Source of the DNA: Kitasatospora sp. GP82
Lineage (GTDB): Bacteria; Actinomycetota; Actinomycetes; Streptomycetales; Streptomycetaceae
Length of the DNA: 35,551 nucleotides
Reading direction: 5' to 3'
Assembly: GCF_029892105.1 (NCBI RefSeq)
Contig: NZ_JARZAJ010000058.1
Location: 1 to 35,551, forward strand
Made by a program: the position numbers and the translations under genes
Notes under the pieces: generated by a model
Seen by the model: only the letters and a program-made list of their open reading frames with translations
Told to the model about the DNA's origin: nothing
Databases searched by the model: none
Part shown: positions 18,489 through 30,400 of the stretch, piece after piece
Position numbering within the stretch: position 1 is the first letter of the stretch
Layout: each line of letters starts with the position of its first letter

Positions 18489-21400
18489 TCAGGCAGTACG
18501 CCGGTCCAGCTGTCGGAGCCAGCCCTCGACGATCTCCGCCGTCAGCGCGGAGTCCTCCCGGATCAGCGAGAGGTGGTCCGCGTCCACCGTGCGGATGTCC
18601 GCCCCCGGCACGAGCGGCTCCTGCGCCGCGCTCGGCCCCGAGTCCGTGCCGAACAGCGGCTTGTCGCACTGGACCAGCAGGACGGGGGCCGTCGTGTGCC
18701 GGACCTCCAGCTGGTTGAGCAGGACCATCCACCGTCCCATCGCCGACAGCCTGGAGTTGGTCAGGCGTACCGGAGAGGTGTCCGCACTGGTGAAGTTGAC
18801 CCTCATCATCCCGGTGTAGTCGACACCCTCGTCGCTGTTGTGCTGGAAGCTCAGGGTGTCCAGCAGGACCACTCCGGCGGGCCTGATCCCCCAGGTGTTC
18901 TCCAGCAGCCCGGCGGCCGCGTAGGCGAAGGAACCGCCGGAGGAGTGGCCGACCAGGACGAAGGGCTCGCCGTCGCTCGCCCGCAGGGCGCTCTCGGCGA
19001 TCACCCGGGTGGCTACCTCCGGCGTGGCCGGCAGGCGCTCCCCGGAGGCGAAACCGACCAGTGGCAGAGCCGAGACCTCGCGCTCGCCGCGGAAGTGTGC
19101 GGCGAGCCTGGCGTACTGGTGGATGCCCGCGTTGGCGGTGGGCGCGCTGATGCAGATCAGGCGCGGCTTTCGCGGGCCTTCGGCCAGCGTGGCCGCCCAG
19201 GGCAGGTCCTCCAGTTCCGCCGTCGCCGAGAAGGTCGGGCGAAGCGCGGCCACGGTCGCCAGCATGCGCTGCGCCTCCGGGACCTTGCCGTTGCCGAGCG
19301 CCTCCATGAACAGCCGCTCCAGCGAGTCGATCTCCGGCTCACTGGACGGCACCGCGACCGCGCCGGTGGCCGACGGGTCGAGGCTCGGCTGCGCGGACAG
19401 CTCACTGCGGACCCAACCGGCCAGGTCGGTGGGCGTCCTGCTGTCGAAGACGACCGTCGCGGGAAGCCGCAGGCCCGTGACCGCGGCCAGCCGGTTGCGC
19501 AGTTCGACGGCGGTCAGCGAGTCGAAGCCCAGTTCGTAGAAGTCGCGGTCCGCCTCGACGGCCTCGGCCGACGCGTGGCCGAGCACCGCGGCGGCCTCGG
19601 TGCGTACGACGTCCACGAGGTAGCGGGTGCGGTCCTGCTCGCCGAGCTCCAGCAGCTGCCGGGTGAACGAGAGGGCCGAGTCCGCCCCGCCCGCAGCGTT
19701 CGCCGCGGCGCGCCGGGCGGTCCTGACCAGGCCGCGGAAGAGCGGCGGAACCTCGCCCTGCGGGCGCATCGTCCCGGCGGCCAGACCCAGCGGGATGACC
19801 AGCGGCTCGTCGGAGCCGGCGGCCGCCTCGAAGAGGCCGAGCCCCTGCTCCACCGAGAGCGGCGGCATACCGCCGGACTGCATGCGCCGCATGTCGGCTT
19901 CGCTGAGCTCGCTGGTCATACCGTCGTCCTGCGCCCACGGGCCCCAGGCGAGCGAGGTGCCGGCCAGCCCCAGCGACTTGCGGTGGTCGATCAGGGTGTC
20001 CAGGAAGGAGTTCGCCGCGGCGTAGTTGCCCTGGCCCGGACTGCCCATGATGCCCGCGATGGACGAGAAGGTGATGAAGGCCGCCAGGTCGAGGTGACGG
20101 GTGGCCTCGTGCAGGTGCCACGCCGCATCCACCTTCGGGCGCAGCACCGCCGCGAGACGTTCCGGCGTGAGGGAGGTCACCACACCGTCGTCGAGCACAC
20201 CGGCGGTGTGGATGACCGCGGTGAGCGGGTGCTCGGCAGGAACGGCGGCCAGCAGCGCTGCGGCGGCGTCCCGGTCTGCCGTGTCGCAGGCCGCGATCGT
20301 CACCTCGGCACCCAACAGGCGCAGCTCCTGCGCGAGTTCGGCCGCCCCGGGGGCGTCAGGGCCGCGTCGGCTGGTGAGCAGCAGATGCCGCATGCCGTTG
20401 ACGGCCAACCGCCGGGCGAGGTGGCGGCCGAGCGCGCCGGTACCGCCGGTGATGAGGACCGTGCCTTCGCGGTCCCACACCCGTGGCATGGTGAGGACGA
20501 TCCGTCCGTCCCGCTCCTCGCCGGTCCTTCGGAACGCGGTAGGGGCGTGCCGGATGTCGTACGCGTGGCACGAGGTGGCCGGCAGCGGCCGCAGCTCGTT
20601 CCGGGCGAACAGCGCCCGGACCTCGGCCGGGATCGGACCGGTCCGCCCTGGGCCGGGCTCGGGTGCCCCGGCCAGGTCGATCGACCGGCCGTCGCGCGAC
20701 AGCAGCCGGGCCGAGGCGTCGGCGGACCCTCCGGTGACGGCGTTCACTGTGAGGTCGACTCCTCGGTGGCCGGTGGCCTCCAGGACCCGGCTCTCGAACT
20801 CCGCCGTCCCCGGCAGTGCGACGCGGTCGGACGAGAGGCCCAAGCCGCGCAGCGTGTCCCACACGCCGTCGGGGGCGGTGGCGAACACCTCGGCGCCCAG
20901 GACTCGTGCGATCTGGATCGCGGCCTGGCCCATACCCTCGGCACCGGCGTTGACCAGGACCGACTTTCCGGCCAGTGAGCTGGAGAGGTCCGTCAGCGCG
21001 TGGTAGGCCGTGACGAAGTCGGCCGAAACGGTCGCCGCCTGCTCCCACGTCCAGTCCTGGGGGACCTGCGCAAGCAGCCGCTCGTCCACGACGGCCACCG
21101 GGCCGGGCGTCCCGAGGCCCACCGGCAGCAGGCCCATGACACGGTCCCCGGGCCTGACGGCGGCCTCACCCGTTCCAGCCGTTCCACCGGTTCCACCGGT
21201 CTCGGCGGGGCCGGCCTCGATGACCACACCCGCGACCCCGCCGCCACCCGTCGGCAGCTGACGGGTGCTCACCCCGACGGCGCGGACCGCGAGCCGTACC
21301 TGACCGGCGGCAAGCGGCTCCGCCGCCTCCGGGCAGGGGGCGAGGACCAGATCGTCGACGCCGCCGTCCTCCGGAACGTCCAGCCGCCACGGCACACCGG

Positions 21401-24400
21401 CCGGTGGCAGCAGGCTCGGACCGGTCGTCAGCCGGGCCAGCCGGCCGACCCGCACGGTGCCGTCGCGGACGACGAACTGGGCTTCGCCGGTCGCCAGCAG
21501 GCCCGGCAGGCAGGACAGCGCCGCGGGGACGTCCTCGTCCTTCTCGATGTCGAGGAGGACGAAGCGGTCCGGGTGCTCCGAGTTCGCCGAGCGCACCAGA
21601 CCCCAGGCCGCTCCCCCGGCCAGATCGCGCAGCTCCTCACCGTCCGCCGCACGGATCGCGTGGCGGGTCACGAACACCAGGCGCGACGCCGCGAACCGCT
21701 CCTCCGCCAGCCAGTCCTGCACCAGCCCCAGCACCCGGGCCGACAGCCCGTGCACCGCCGTCGGCACATCCGCGACGGCGTCCGAGGCAGCCGGGGTGGC
21801 CGGGGTGGCCGGGAGCGCCACGACCAGCAGATCCGGGACGCCTGCGGTCGCATCCGTCAGCGAAGCGACCGACGCACCCACGCCGAACTCGTCGGCGCCG
21901 AGCGCCACACACCGGACCGACTCCGGCGACCGGCCCGCCGGCGCCGCCGAATCCGCCGGCGCCGAGATCCACTCCACTCGGAACAGCGGCTCTCGCGCGC
22001 TGCTTCGAGCCGCCACCGCGAGGGAGGCCGAGGGGGCCCGCAGGACGATCGACTCCACCGACAGCACCGGCGCGCCCTCGGCGTCGATCGCCGTCAGGGA
22101 CACCGAGTCCTCGCCGAGCCTCACCACACGTACGCGCAGCACCGAGGCGCCACCCGCATGCAGCGACACACCGCTCCACGCGTACGGCAGCCGGACTGCC
22201 TCCTCGTCACCGATCCCCGCCAGAGCGGCGGCGTGGAGGGCGGACTCCAGCAGTGCCGGATGGATGCCGAAGTACCTGGCGTCCTCGGCGGGTTCGCCCG
22301 AGAGCTCCACCTCGGCGAGGACTTCGTCCCCTCGGATCCAGGCCGCCCGCAGTCCCTGGAAGGCGGGGCCGTGGCCGAGCTCGTCGTAGAAGCCGTCCAG
22401 GTCCACGGCGAGTCCGCTCACGGGCGGCCACACCGGGGCATCCCAGACCGGGGTCCTGGACTCCTCGGCCCGGTCCCTGGCGGTGAGCGTGCCGGTGGCG
22501 CAGCGGGTCCACGGCTCGTCCGGGGCCGCGTCGGCGGGGCGCGCGTAGCAACTGACCGTACGGGCCCCCGAGTGGTCCGGGGCGCCAACCCACACCTGGA
22601 CGACGGGTTCCTCGTCCTCGGCGAGGACGAGCGGTTCGGTCACGGTGAAGTCCTCGACCCGGTCGCAGCCGACCTGGTCACCGGCTCGGATGGCGAGTTC
22701 CAGGAAACCCGTGGCCGGGAACATGATCCGGCCGCCGACCCTGTGGTCCAGCAACCACGGATGCACGCGCAGCGAGAGACGGCTGGTGAACAGCACCCCG
22801 TCCGAGTCGGCCAGCGGAACTGCCGCGCCGAGCAGCGGATGTTCGGCCGGGACGAGTCCGGCCGAGGTCACGTCACCCGAGAGCGGCGCCGGACGCGGCC
22901 AGTAGCGCTCGTGCTGGAAGGCGTAGGTGGGCAGGTCGGCCCGGCGAGCGCCGGTGCCGTCGAACAGCCGGGCCCACTCGATCCGCACGCCCTCGACGTG
23001 GACGCGGGCGAGAGCGGTGAGCAGGGCGCTCTCCTCGTCGTGGTCCCTGCGCAGCAGCGGGGTGACCACGCAGTCCTGCTCCAGGCTCTGCTGGGCCAGC
23101 GCGGCCAGGACGCCGTCGGGCCCGAGCTCCAGGAACGCCGACACTCCTTCGTCGGCCAACTCCCTTACTCCGTCGGCGAAGCGGACGGCCTCGCGGACGT
23201 GACGCACCCAGTACTCCGGTGTGCACACCAGCTCCCGTGCCGCCAGCCCACCGGTCACATTCGACACCAGCGGGATGTGCGGCTCGCCGAAGGACAGACC
23301 GCTCACAACGGCACGGAAGTCCTCCAGCATCGGGTCCATCAACGGCGAGTGGAACGCGTGCGACACCCGAAGCCGCTGGGTTTTACGACCCTGTGCCTCG
23401 AAGTGAGCGCGGATCTTCTCCACCGCGTCCTCAGCACCGGAGACCACCACCGACGACGGACCGTTCACCGCCGCGACCGACAGCAACTCACCCAACAGGG
23501 GCAGGACCTCGTCCTCCGTCGCCTCGACAGCGACCATCGCCCCGCCGGCGGGCAGCGCCTGCATCAAACGGCCACGAGCCGCCACCAGCGCACACGCATC
23601 CGCCAGCGAGAACACACCCGCCACATGCGCAGCCGCTACTTCGCCGATCGAATGCCCAGCGACGAACTCCGGTACCACACCGAGGGATTCGAGAAGGTGG
23701 AACAGCGCCACCTCGATGGCGAACAGCCCGGCCTGGGCGTACATCGTCTGGTTGACGAGGTCCTCGTCATCGCCCCAGATGACGCCGCGCACCGGCTGCT
23801 CCAGGTGCTCGTCCAACCCCGCGCACACGGAGTCCAGTGCCTCCGCGAACACCGGGAACCGGCCGTACAACTCCCGGCCCATATCCAGCCGCTGAGACCC
23901 CTGCCCCGAGAACAGGAACGCCGCCGAACGATCCGACGCCACCCCACGAGCAACCTCGGCAACACCGGAGACACCCGCCAGCAACACCGCCCGATGCGCA
24001 AAGCTCGTCCGCCCCGCCGCCAGCGAGAACCCCGCACCAAGCGGCGACAGCTCCAGTGAGGAGACCCGCTCGATCTGAGCATCCAGCGCAGCCTCGGACT
24101 TGCCCGAAACCACCCACGGCACCACCACAGGCGACACCACAGCTTCACCGTCGGCACTTTCGACCAGCGGCGCCTGCTCCACGATCACATGCGCATTCGT
24201 CCCACTGATCCCGAAGGACGACACGCCCGCCCGCCACGGCCGGCCCACCTCGGGCCAGGGCCTGGCCTCGGTGAGCAGGTCCACCGCGCCCGCCGACCAG
24301 TCGACGTGCGAGGACGGCTGGTCGATGTGCAGCGACTTGGGCAGCACGCCGTGCCGCATGGACATCACGGTCTTGATGACACCGGCGACACCGGCAGCCG

Positions 24401-27400
24401 CCTGCGTGTGCCCGATGTTCGACTTGAGCGACCCCAGCAGCAGCGGCCGCTCGGGGTCCCGGTCGCGCCCGTAGGTGGCAAGCAGTGCCTGTGCCTCGAT
24501 CGGGTCGCCGAGCGACGTGCCCGTACCGTGCCCCTCGACGACGTCCACCTCGGCGGCCGACAGCCCGGCGCCGGCCAGGGCCTGCCGGATCACCCGCTGC
24601 TGCGACGGACCGTTCGGCGCGGTGATGCCGTTGGAGGCACCGTCCTGGTTGACGGCCGATCCCCGCACCACGGCCAGGATCTCGTGCCCGTTGCGCCGGG
24701 CGTCGGAGAGCCGCTCCAGGACGACGACCCCCACACCCTCGGACCAGCTCGTGCCGTCGGCGGCGTCGGAGTACGCCTTGCACCGGCCGTCCGAGGCCAG
24801 CCCGCCCTGCACGGTGAATCCGGCAAAGCTCACCGGAGTGGTCATCACGGTCACACCGCCTGCCAGGGCGAGCGAGCACTCGCCGCTGCGCAGGGCCCGG
24901 GTCGCCCAGTGCAGTGCCACCAGGGACGAGGAGCACGCCGTGTCCACGGTGACGGCGGGGCCCTCAAGACCGAGGGTGTAGGAGATCCGGCCGGACAGCA
25001 CACTGGTGGCGAGACCGGTACCGGCGTGACCTCCGATGTCCTCGCGGGAGTTCATCATCAGCGTCGCGTAGTCCAGGCCGTTGGTGCCCACGAAGACGCC
25101 GGTCTGGCTCCCCTGCAGCTTCTCCGGGTCGATGCCGGCCCGCTCGAACGCCTCCCAGGAGGTCTCCAGGAGCAGGCGCTGCTGCGGGTCCATCGCCAGC
25201 GCCTCGCGCGGCGAGATCCCGAAGAACCCGGCGTCGAAGTCGGCGATGCCGGGAAGGAATCCGCCTTCGCGCGTCGCGCTCCGGCCGCGTCCGTCCCGAT
25301 CTCCGACGAGCAGCGTCCTGAGGTCCCAGCCCCGGTCGTCCGGGAAGGCGGAGATCCCGTCCCCTCCTTCGGAGACCAGGCGCCACAGCTCCTCCGGGGA
25401 ACGGACGCCGCCCGGCAGACGGCACGCCATGCCGACGATGGCGATCGGGTCGTCGGTGATCCCGGCGCCGGCGGCCACGGCCGCCGGGGTCCGCACGTCC
25501 GCCTGCTCCTCCAGCAGCTCGGCAAGGAGGTGTTCGGCGAGGACGGTCGAGGTCGGGTAGTCGAAGACGGAGGTGGCCGAGAGCTTCAGGCCCGTCGCCA
25601 GGTTCAGCCGGCCGGGCAGTTCGATCGCGGTCAGCGAGTCGAAGCCGAGGTCGCGGAACTTCCGGTCCGGCGCGATGGCCGACTTGTCCGCGTAACCGAG
25701 CACGGCTGCCACATGCGTACGGACCAGATCGGTGAGGAGCACCAGCCGTTCGGGCTCGGGCAGCGAACGCAGCCGCCGACCGAGCTCCGACGCCGCCGAG
25801 GCGAACTCGCTGCGCGCCGCGTCGGCGTCGGCGATCGCCTGCCGGGCCGCCGGGAGCCCCCGCAGCAGGGGATTGCCGCGCAGGCCGACCAGGGTGTCGA
25901 GGATCTGCGGCTGCTGGAGGTCGAGGAGTACCAGCGTGGGCGCGGGCTTGGTGACGGCCTGCCGCAGCGCCGCGAGGGCCAGCTCGGGGTGGACGGCGGG
26001 AGTCGCCGTGCGGCGCGGGAGCTCGTCCGGTTCACCGACCGGGCCGTCGTCACCGACCCAGGCGCCCCACGCCACCGAGGTCGCCACCAGTCCCTGCGCC
26101 CGGCGCCGCTGGGCGAGGGCGTCGAGCACCGCGTTCGCCGCCGCGAGGTTCGCACGGCCGGGACTGCCGACGGCACCTGCGACGGACGAGAACAGAACGA
26201 AAGCGGAGAGTTCATGACCGTTCGTCAACTCGTCCAGGAGCAGCGCGGCCGTGACCTTTGCCCGGTGGACGGAGTCGAACCGTTCGGGTGTCAGGTCCTC
26301 CAGGACACCGTCGTCCACGATTCCGGCCGCATGCACGACTGCGGTCAGCGGCTGGTCGGCCGGGATGGCCCCCAGCACGGCGGCCAGCTGCTCACGGTCC
26401 GCCGCGTCGCACGCGACGACGGAGACCTCTGCGCCCAGCAGCCGCAGCTCGGCCGCGAGCTCGGCCGCACCCGGCGCCTCCGGGCCCCGGCGGCTGACGA
26501 GCAGCAGGTGACCGGCGCCCGCACCCGCCAGCCAGCGGGCGACGTGCGCACCTCGGCCGCCGGTCCCGCCCGTGATCAGCACCGTGCCCCGGGGTTCCCA
26601 CCCGGCATCGGGCGAACCGACGGGGGCCGGCACCAGCCTGCGGCCGTAAAGGCCGGTCGGCCGGATCGCGACCTGCTCCTCACCGTCGAGGCCCGCCAGC
26701 ACACCGGCAAGCCGCTGCACGGCCCGCCGGTCGGGCGTCTCCGGCAGGTCGATCAGACCGCCCCACTGCTGGGGGTACTCCAACGCCGCAACCCGGCCGA
26801 GCCCCCACACCCCGGCCTGCGCCGGTTCCGCCGGCGCCTCGGTCCGGCCGACCGCCACGGCTCCCTTTGTGACGCACCACAGCGGCGCCGTGATCTCCGC
26901 GTCGCGCAGTGCCTGGAGCAGTACGGCCGTAGCCACGACCGCGCCGGCTGCGGGCTCGCCTGCATCGGAGGTCCCGTCCGCATCGGAGGTCCCGTCCAGC
27001 GCGAGCAGGGAGAGGACGCCCGCGAACGGGGTACCGGGGGCGGGAAGTTCCCGCAGCCGCTCGGCGAGCGCGGCACGCTCCGGGGCCGGGTCGATGTTCA
27101 GGCAGAGTGCGTCGGACCCCACCGCCTTGATCACGGCGGCCGTCCACTCCTCGTCCACGCCCTGGACCGGAGCGACAACCAGCCACGGTCCACTCGGCCG
27201 AGCGGACGACGCACCGGACAACAGCTTCCACGACTCGTGGAGCCGCAGTGCATCGAGCAGCGACTGGTCCCGGCGGTGCCGCCGCCACGACGACAGAGCC
27301 GGAAGCACCGCACCCAGCGCGTCGGTGTCCACGGCCAGATCCGTGGCCAGGGTGTCCAGGTCCTCGCCCTCGACGGCGGCCCAGAACTGCGTGTCGAGGG

Positions 27401-30400
27401 GGTCCTCGACGCTGCCGGCCGCCATGCCTGCCACGGGGTCGGTCTCCGGCCAGTAGCGCTCGTGCTGGAAGGCGTAGGTCGGCAGGTCCACCCGCTGGGC
27501 ACCGGTGCCGTCGAAGAGGCGGGTCCAGTCGATCCGTATGCCTGCGACGTGGACGCGGGCGAGAGCGGTGAGCAGAGCGCTCTCCTCCTCGCGGTCCTTG
27601 CGCAGCAGCGGAGCGACGACGCACTCCTGGTCCAAGCTCTGGTGGGCCAGGGCCGACAGGACACCGTCGGGCCCCAGCTCCAGGAACGCCGACACACCCT
27701 CGTCGGCCAACGCCCTTACTCCGTCGGCGAAGCGGACGGTCTCGCGGACGTGGCGCACCCAGTACTCCGGTGTGCACACCAGCTCCCGCGTGGCGAGCTC
27801 GCCCGTTACGTTGGACACCAGCGGGATGCGCGGCTCACCGAAGGACAGCCCGCTCACAACGGCGCGGAAGTCCTCCAGCATCGGATCCATCAACGGCGAG
27901 TGGAACGCATGCGACACCCGAAGCCGCTGCGTCCTACGGCCGTCCGATGCGAACTCCCCGGCGATCCGCAGGACTTCACCCTCGGCACCGGCGACCACCA
28001 CCGACGACGGACCGTTCACCGCCGCGACCGACAGCAACTCACCCAACAGGGGCAGGACTTCGTCCTCCGTCGCCTGCACAGCGACCATCGCCCCGCCGGC
28101 GGGCAGCGCCTGCATCAAACGGCCACGAGCCGCCACCAGCACACACGCATCCGCCAGCGAGAACACACCCGCCACATGCGCAGCCGCTACTTCGCCGATC
28201 GAATGCCCAGCGACGAACTCCGGTACCACACCGAGGGATTCGAGGAGCCTGAACAGCGCCACCTCGATGGCGAACAGCCCGGCCTGGGCGTACATCGTCT
28301 GGTTGACGAGGTCCTCGTCCTCGCCCCAGATGACGCCGCGAACCGGCTGCTCCAGGTGCTCGTCCAACCCCGCGCACACGGAGTCCAGTGCCTCCGCGAA
28401 CACCGGGAACCGCCCGTACAACTCCCGGCCCATACCCAGCCGCTGAGACCCCTGCCCCGAGAACAGGAACGCCGCCGAACGATCCGACGCCACCCCACGA
28501 GCAACCTCGGCAACACCGGAGACACCCGCCAGCAACACCGCCCGGTGCGCAAAGCTCGTCCGCCCCGCCGCCAGCGAGAAACCCACATCAAGCGGCGACA
28601 GCTCCAACGAGGAGACCCGCTCGATCTGGGCGTCCAGCGCAGCCTCGGACTTGCCCGAAACCACCCACGGCACCACCGCAGGCGACACCACAGCTTCACC
28701 GTTGGCACTTTCGACCGGCGGCGCCTGCTCCACGATCACATGCGCATTCGTCCCACTGATCCCGAACGCCGACACCGCCGCACGCCTCGGCCGACCATCC
28801 TCCGGCCAATCCACCGACTCCGTAAGGAGCTTGACATCACCGGCCGACCAGTCCACATGCGACGAAGGCGCATCCACATGCAGCGTCTGCGGCAGCACAC
28901 CGTGCCGCATCGCCATCACCATCTTGATCACACCCGCAGCACCCGCCGCCGCCTGCGTGTGCCCGATGTTCGACTTGAGCGAACCGAGCAGGAGGGGCTT
29001 CCCTTCCTGGCGACCACGTCCGTAGGTCGCCAGCAGGGCCTGTGCCTCGATCGGGTCGCCCAGCGTCGTTCCCGTGCCGTGTCCCTCGACCACGTCCACC
29101 TCGGCGGTCGACAGACCCGCGTTCGCCAGCGCCTGGCGGATGACCCGCTGCTGCGACGGGCCGTTCGGCGCGGTGAGACCGTTGGAGGCACCGTCCTGGT
29201 TGATCGCGGACCCGCGCACCACCGCCAGGACCTCGTGCCCGTTGCGCCGGGCGTCCGACAGACGCTCCAGCACCAGCACACCCACACCCTCGGACCACCC
29301 AGTACCGTCCGCCGCATCCGCGAACGCCTTGCACCGCCCGTCCGACGCCAGCCCACCCTGCCGGGTGAAGCCGGGGAAGCCGAGCGAGGACGACATCACC
29401 GTGACGCCACCGGCGAGCGCGAGCGAGCACTCTCCGCTGCGGAGCGACTGGGCAGCGAGGTGCATCGCCACCAGGGACGACGAGCAGGCTGTGTCGACCG
29501 TGACCGCAGGACCTTCCAGACCGAAGGTGTACGAGATGCGGCCGGAGACGACGCTCGCGGCGAGACCGGTGCTGGCATGGCCCTCGATGTCCTCACGGGA
29601 GTTCATCACCAGCGTGAGGTAGTCCTGTCCGCCCGTGCCGACGAACACACCGGTCTGGCTGCCTCGCAGGGTGGCCGGGTCGATCGCCGCACGTTCGATC
29701 GCCTCCCAGGAGGTTTCGAGGAGCAGCCGCTGCTGCGGGTCCATCGCCAGCGCCTCGCGCGGCGAGATCCCGAAGAAGCCCGCATCGAACTCGCCCACCC
29801 CGTGCAGGAATCCGCCCTTCGAGGTGGCGCTGCGACCTCGGGAGTCCGGGCCGCCGCCCAGCAGCGTGTCCAGGTCCCAGCCGCGGTCGGTGGGGAAGTC
29901 CGATATTCCTTCGCGGCCTTCCGAGACCAGCTCCCACAACTCCTCCGGAGACCCCACACCACCGGGCAGCCGACAGGCCATACCCACGATGGCGACGAGG
30001 TCGTCGGCCGCCCCGACCGCCACAACGGGGCCGGCCACCTCACCGTGTTCGTCGAGGAGTTCGGCGAGGAGGTGTTCGGCGAGGACAGTCGGGGTGGGGT
30101 AGTCGAAGACCAGGGTCGCCGGCAGACGCAGGCCTGTGACGGCCGTCATCCGGTTGCGCAGCTCAAGCGCGGTCAGCGAGTCCAGGCCCAGATCGTGGAA
30201 GTCCCGCTCCGCGCCGATGGCCTGTGCGGAGGAGTGTCCGAGGACGGTGGCGGCCTCGGTGCGGACCAGGTCCACGAGGAGACGGACCCGCTCACCGTCG
30301 CGCAACTCGTGCAAGCGGGTCGCGAGAGCCGCAGCCGTACCGGACCCGCCCTCGGCGGTCGCTGCCATCCGCCGCCCACCACGGACCAACCCCCGGAACA

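Larger units (their letters stand above)
19407..25451 (-). other. P3 module C: KS-AT(malonyl)-DH(Asp to Glu)-ER(degenerate)-KR-ACP
   Basis: KS about 3241-3667 (C3413). AT about 3751-4091 (S3841; HAFH 3938-3941, malonyl-CoA). DH about 4110-4380: H4143 lies in HRVGGRIMFP, but E4309 replaces the catalytic Asp of HPALLD and the GPAFQ segment is about 5 residues short. ER about 4594-4898: the NFRDVL..GMYPG substrate-side segment is missing, a Gly/Thr-rich stretch sits at 4653-4670, and the cofactor motif reads NAGAEGMGQA where HAAAGGVGMA is expected. KR about 4901-5085: TGGTGALG, LDD 4993-4995, Y5050, apparently active and B-type. ACP about 5185-5255 with S5218. Predicted output is a 3-hydroxyacyl or, if the DH retains activity, a 2,3-enoyl chain. 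A saturated C2-C3 is unlikely. Confidence 0.92.
25527..30002 (-). other. P3 module B: KS-AT(malonyl)-KR(inactive, Tyr to Leu)-ACP
   Basis: KS about 1724-2151 (C1896). AT about 2236-2575 (S2324; HAFH 2421-2424, malonyl-CoA). A long post-AT and KR structural region covers 2576-2861, as is usual for KR-only modules. KR catalytic part about 2862-3040: cofactor loop TGGTGGRG, VDD in place of LDD at 2952-2954, and the active-site segment reads GRANLAAAN, so Leu3009 (codon 26147-26145) stands where the catalytic tyrosine belongs. The Ser, Lys and Asn partners remain. ACP about 3145-3215 with S3179 in GFDSL; the following helix has the unusual ELPGRL in place of ELRNRL. Predicted output is an unreduced beta-ketone. 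Confidence 0.93.
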
